From Phycisphaeraceae bacterium (GTDB lineage: Bacteria > Planctomycetota > Phycisphaerae > Phycisphaerales > UBA1924), in contig JAHBXG010000037.1 in assembly GCA_019636565.1 (NCBI GenBank), positions 1 to 33,953 of the forward strand: a stretch of 33,953 nucleotides of DNA, written 5' to 3'. A program made the position numbers and the translations under genes. The notes under the pieces are model-generated. The model saw only the letters and a program-made list of their open reading frames with translations, did no database searches and had not been told where the DNA came from. Below are positions 30,960 through 33,953 of the stretch, in pieces (the stretch's first letter is position 1; each line of letters opens with the position of its first letter).

Positions 30960-32864
30960 TCACATTCGGTCGACAATGGGAAGACCAAGGGTCGTCAATC
31001 CATCTTCGAGAACGCGGCCGGTCAGATCGCAGAGGCGGAGGCGCGAGAGCATGGTCGGCTCGTTGTCGGCATTGAGGACGGGGCAGGCGTCGTAGAAACT
31101 GCTGAACGCGCCGGCGAGATCGTAGAGGAAGCCGCAGAGGCGGTGGGGCTCGCACGAATCGGCCATCGAGCGGAGCGCGCCCGGGTAGCGGAGAATGGCG
31201 AGAGCCAGCGTCTTTTCCTGGGGCTGCACGATCGCGAGCGGCGCTTTGCGGAAGAGAGCGCTCGGGCCGGTCTCGATCTGCTTCTCGGCCTGTGCTTTGC
31301 GCAGAATGCTTTTGATGCGGGCGAACGCGTAAAGAAGATACGGGCCGGTGTTTCCCTCGAACGCGACCATGCGATCGAATGAGAAGACGTAATCCTTCAT
31401 CCGATCGTTGGCAAGATCTGCGTACTTGATCGCGGCGACGCCGACAACTTCGGCGATCTTGTCGCGCTCGGCTTCCGGGAGCGATGCAGAGCGGCGGTTC
31501 ACTTCAACGCCGGCGCGCTGATGAGATTCGTCGATGAGGTCGGTGAGTTTGACGTTCTCGCCGCTGCGGGTTTTGAAGGGCCGGCCGTCATCTCCGAGCA
31601 CCATGCCGAAGCCGGCGTGGCGGAGCGTGGCGTTCTGACCACTAGGCATTCTGGCGTAACCGGCTTTGCGTGCCGCGGCGAAGACCTGCTGGAAATGCAG
31701 GCTCTGGCGGGCATCCACGGCGTAGACGAGTCGCGACGCACCGAACTTGCGGACGCGCCGGCGGATTCCGGCGAGGTCGGTGGTCGCGTACAGGAAGCCG
31801 CCATCGGATTTGCGGATGATGCAGGGTTCGTTGATCTTCTGGCCGTGGTCGTTGAGATCATCGGGGCCATCGAGGTGGACGACGAGCGCGCCATCAGATT
31901 CGACGGCGATGCCCCGCTTCACGAGATCGTCCACCACTTCGCCGAGTTCGTTCGAGTAACTGGATTCGCCCGCTGTGTCCTCGGCGCGGACGATCGCGTG
32001 AAGGCGAGCACAGACAGCAACGCACTCATCGACGGTGATCTTGGCGATGCGTTCCCAGACCGCGAAGACCTCGGGATCGTGAGACTGAAGTTTGACGAGC
32101 GTGAGCTTTGCCGCGGCGAGCTTCTCTCGGGCACCGTTGACCTGTTCTTCGAGTTCGGCGCGGGCCTTTGGACCGAGGTTGAACTTCTCGACGGCGGCAA
32201 GGCCGGCCTCGTCGGCGGTGCACTCGCGCTGGGCCTGCTTGTACGCGCGGTCGAGATCGTCGAGCTTGAGCGTGCTCAAGTTCACCTTGCCGGTCGTCGC
32301 GTCCGAAGCAATCTTGGCCGTGACCATTGCGATGGGCAGGCCCCAATCGCCAAGGTGGTTCTGGCGAACGACGTTGTGGCCGAGGCGTTCGTACACGCGT
32401 GCGAGGGCATCACCGATGATGGTGGCGCGGAGATGGCCGACGTGCATTTGCTTGGCGAGGTTCACGCCACAGAGATCGACAGCAATGGTTTCCTTCACCT
32501 GCGGCGCGGGAACTCCGAGGGATTTGGTGTCCATCGAGGTGAGGAGCGCTGCGAGCGCGTCGCCTTTGAGGCGAATGTTGATGAAGCCCGGGCCGGCGAT
32601 GGATTTGTCGGTGAAGGGCTCGGCAATGTGAGCGAGCTCGGGATCGGTCGCGGCCTTGGCGACAATCGCGGCGGCAACCTCGCGTGGCGGCTTCCCGACG
32701 CGCTTGGAAAGGCTCATGGCGACGTTGGCCTGAAAGTCGCCGAGCGCGGCCTGCTTGCTGGCCGTAATAAGAGGATCGGTGTCGCCGACCTCGGGGAAGG
32801 CCGAAGCGGTCGCGCCGCGAAAGGCGGAATCGAGGAGAGCGATGGGGTCGGAAAATGCGGACAT
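30960..32864 (-). CDS. argS: Arginyl-tRNA synthetase
   Basis: A 634-residue class I synthetase charging tRNA-Arg. The N-terminal tRNA-recognition domain contains LGDFQANVAMSLSKRVGKPP (41-60). The HIGH motif is His141-Val-Gly-His144 in NLAKQMHVGHLRATIIGDAL (135-154). The catalytic domain continues with GDWGLP and YATTDLAGIRRR; the KMSKS region is degenerate (GDDGRPFKTRSGENVKLTDL), as in many ArgRS. The C-terminal DALR anticodon-binding domain includes GNTGPYLLYAFARIKSILRK and ends with SSFYDACPVLNADN and CDLTGRVLEDGLTTLGLPIV. ATG 32864 is chosen because it opens the N-terminal domain; the frame stays open upstream to 33251 but crosses the divergent gene. Essential cytoplasmic enzyme, useful for placing the contig phylogenetically. 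Confidence 0.96.
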   Translation of the reverse strand: MSAFSDPIALLDSAFRGATASAFPEVGDTDPLITASKQAALGDFQANVAMSLSKRVGKPPREVAAAIVAKAATDPELAHIAEPFTDKSIAGPGFINIRLKGDALAALLTSMDTKSLGVPAPQVKETIAVDLCGVNLAKQMHVGHLRATIIGDALARVYERLGHNVVRQNHLGDWGLPIAMVTAKIASDATTGKVNLSTLKLDDLDRAYKQAQRECTADEAGLAAVEKFNLGPKARAELEEQVNGAREKLAAAKLTLVKLQSHDPEVFAVWERIAKITVDECVAVCARLHAIVRAEDTAGESSYSNELGEVVDDLVKRGIAVESDGALVVHLDGPDDLNDHGQKINEPCIIRKSDGGFLYATTDLAGIRRRVRKFGASRLVYAVDARQSLHFQQVFAAARKAGYARMPSGQNATLRHAGFGMVLGDDGRPFKTRSGENVKLTDLIDESHQRAGVEVNRRSASLPEAERDKIAEVVGVAAIKYADLANDRMKDYVFSFDRMVAFEGNTGPYLLYAFARIKSILRKAQAEKQIETGPSALFRKAPLAIVQPQEKTLALAILRYPGALRSMADSCEPHRLCGFLYDLAGAFSSFYDACPVLNADNEPTMLSRLRLCDLTGRVLEDGLTTLGLPIVDRM

Positions 32865-33047
32865 TGGGGGGGAGTGTATTGGGGTCAGGAGGAGTGCGGA
32901 ACCTGGACTCTGAAGCGAGAAATTGGGTGCGCCGAACAAAAAGCGGTGATGGGCAAATCCAAGAAGTTGGCGGAAGGTCAAGTTCTGGAGTGAGCTTTGG
33001 GTATCGTGTAGTCCGTCTCGATCGGGGCTTGAACCGGGAGCAAGTCG
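32865..33047. other. Divergent intergenic region between argS and the hydrolase gene
   Basis: These 183 bases must hold promoters in both directions. I see no convincing -35/-10 pair. GGGAG at 33036-33040 is the ribosome site for the rightward gene. Confidence 0.4.
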
Positions 33048-33953
33048 ATGCGGATGACGGAACATTCGATGAATACGTGGGATGGCACGGAGATCTTCTA
33101 CCGCGCGTGGCAGCCCGAAACCCCGGCGAAGAGGGCGTTGCTGCTGTTTCACCGTGGGCACGAACACTCGGCACGATGGCAGGAGACGGTCGAGGGGTTG
33201 CAGATAGAGAGCTGCGCGATTTTCGCTTGGGATCAGCGTGGGCATGGTCACTCAGAGGGCAAGCGGGGGCACGCGCCCAATCTTGCGGCGGTGGTGAAGG
33301 ATGCGGATGTATTCGCGCGGCATCTCGGCGCGATGCACGGGGTGAAGCTCGAAGAGACTGCGGTGATCGCGCACAGTGTCGGGGCGGTGGTCGCAACGGC
33401 CTGGGTGCATGATTACGCACCTCCCGTCCGGGCGCTTGTGCTCGGTGCGCCCGCGTTTCGGGTCAGGCTGTATGTCCCTTTGGCGGTACCGATGCTGCGG
33501 TTCAAGCAGAAGATGCTCGGGCCTGGGATCGTGAAGAGTTACGTGAAGGCGAAGATGCTCACGCACGATGCGGAGCAGGCGAGGGCGTATCAGGGGGATC
33601 CATTGATCTTTCGCGAGATCGCCGTGAACATCCTGCTCGACTTGCAGGATACATCCACGCGGTTGCTGGACGACGCCGGCGCGATCACGACACCGACGCT
33701 CATTGTCGGCGCGGGGAGCGATTGGGTGGTCACGCTGAAGGCGCAGCGGGAGTTCTACCGCAAGCTCGGCTCGCGAATCAAGCAATTCGATGTCTTTCCC
33801 GGGATGTTCCACGCGATCTTTCATGAGCGTGGGCGTGAGAAGGTCGTTGAGCGAATTCGGACGTTCGTGAACGAGGCATTTGACCGGCCGGTATGTCGCG
33901 GCGGCCTGTTGGATGCTGACAAGGGCGGACACACCCGCACCGAATACGACATG
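33048..33953 (+). CDS. Alpha/beta hydrolase, N-terminal part of a probable hydrolase-methyltransferase fusion (cut by window end)
   Basis: The 302 codons seen are open to the last base. They encode an alpha/beta hydrolase fold: FHRGHEHSARW (35-44) as oxyanion loop, AWDQRGHGHS (60-69), nucleophile Ser110 in IAHSVGAVVATAW, acid Asp225 in VGAGSDWVV, and base His255 in FPGMFHAIFHE. After the fold ends (about 280) the chain continues with LLDADKGGHTRTEYD, which I recall as the linker leading to a class I SAM-dependent methyltransferase domain in the bifunctional hydrolase/methyltransferase family. Those proteins usually sit in lipid-modifying gene clusters. ATG 33048 has GGGAG seven bases upstream; ATG 33054 is an alternative. 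The hydrolase call is firm; the fusion is an inference because the second half lies outside. Confidence 0.82.
   Translation, partial: MRMTEHSMNTWDGTEIFYRAWQPETPAKRALLLFHRGHEHSARWQETVEGLQIESCAIFAWDQRGHGHSEGKRGHAPNLAAVVKDADVFARHLGAMHGVKLEETAVIAHSVGAVVATAWVHDYAPPVRALVLGAPAFRVRLYVPLAVPMLRFKQKMLGPGIVKSYVKAKMLTHDAEQARAYQGDPLIFREIAVNILLDLQDTSTRLLDDAGAITTPTLIVGAGSDWVVTLKAQREFYRKLGSRIKQFDVFPGMFHAIFHERGREKVVERIRTFVNEAFDRPVCRGGLLDADKGGHTRTEYDM

Noticed and set aside
31521..32993. 490-codon plus-strand open frame opposite argS
   Set aside because: Antisense of a clear arginyl-tRNA synthetase; no independent support.

Overview
The window appears to join two different genomes inside one gene. From 1 to about 3.4 kb it carries a very GC-rich atp operon (two AtpI/AtpZ-type genes, then atpB, atpE, atpF, atpH and the start of atpA). 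GTG/TTG starts, 4-base gene overlaps and a b subunit with a cleavable-looking signal peptide resemble actinobacterial (Acidimicrobiia-like) operons. From within atpA onward the alpha subunit and all later genes look planctomycete, most likely Phycisphaerales. atpA ends in a strong terminator, and no gamma, beta or epsilon genes follow. The switch falls in a stretch of atpA that is nearly invariant between phyla, so a chimeric assembly is the simplest reading; recombination or transfer is the alternative. Taxonomic statements are from family recognition, not a search.

From 4,992 to 29,497 the window is an island of genes for exported proteins. Ten of them (starts 4992, 8689, 10938, 13428, 15287, 17404, 19547, 22166, 25202, 28790) end in the same C-terminal module: two EF-hand-like, dockerin-like calcium loops of fixed 65-residue length, with cysteines at module positions 1, 28, 37 and 64. 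In front of it sit very different bodies: WD-like propeller repeats, a jelly-roll-like domain, HAF repeats, kelch plus Ig, beta-solenoid repeats, and a complete animal-type transglutaminase. This looks like a shared surface-attachment or sorting tag on a varied secreted repertoire; its receptor is not in the window. Between these genes are a seven-heme cytochrome c, a small cysteine-rich secreted protein, a cytoplasmic HTH-like protein, and a tight five-gene operon (26411-29497) of a Tat-exported protein, three tandem phage-tail-collar (MdpB-like) proteins and a tagged protein. A decayed copy of the tag lies at about 8466-8577.

The remaining genes are housekeeping or metabolic: an aldose 1-epimerase (minus strand, 12192-13139), an SGNH hydrolase (minus, 29502-30302), a 42-bp inverted repeat pair (30330-30522), a VOC/glyoxalase-fold gene with argS in one minus-strand operon (30532-32864), and a divergent alpha/beta hydrolase that runs off the right edge and matches the N-terminal half of a hydrolase-methyltransferase fusion family.

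The strongest leads are the bacterial three-domain transglutaminase carrying the surface tag, the tag system itself, the collar triplet operon, and the chimeric atpA. No rRNA, tRNA, CRISPR array or insertion sequence was recognised.
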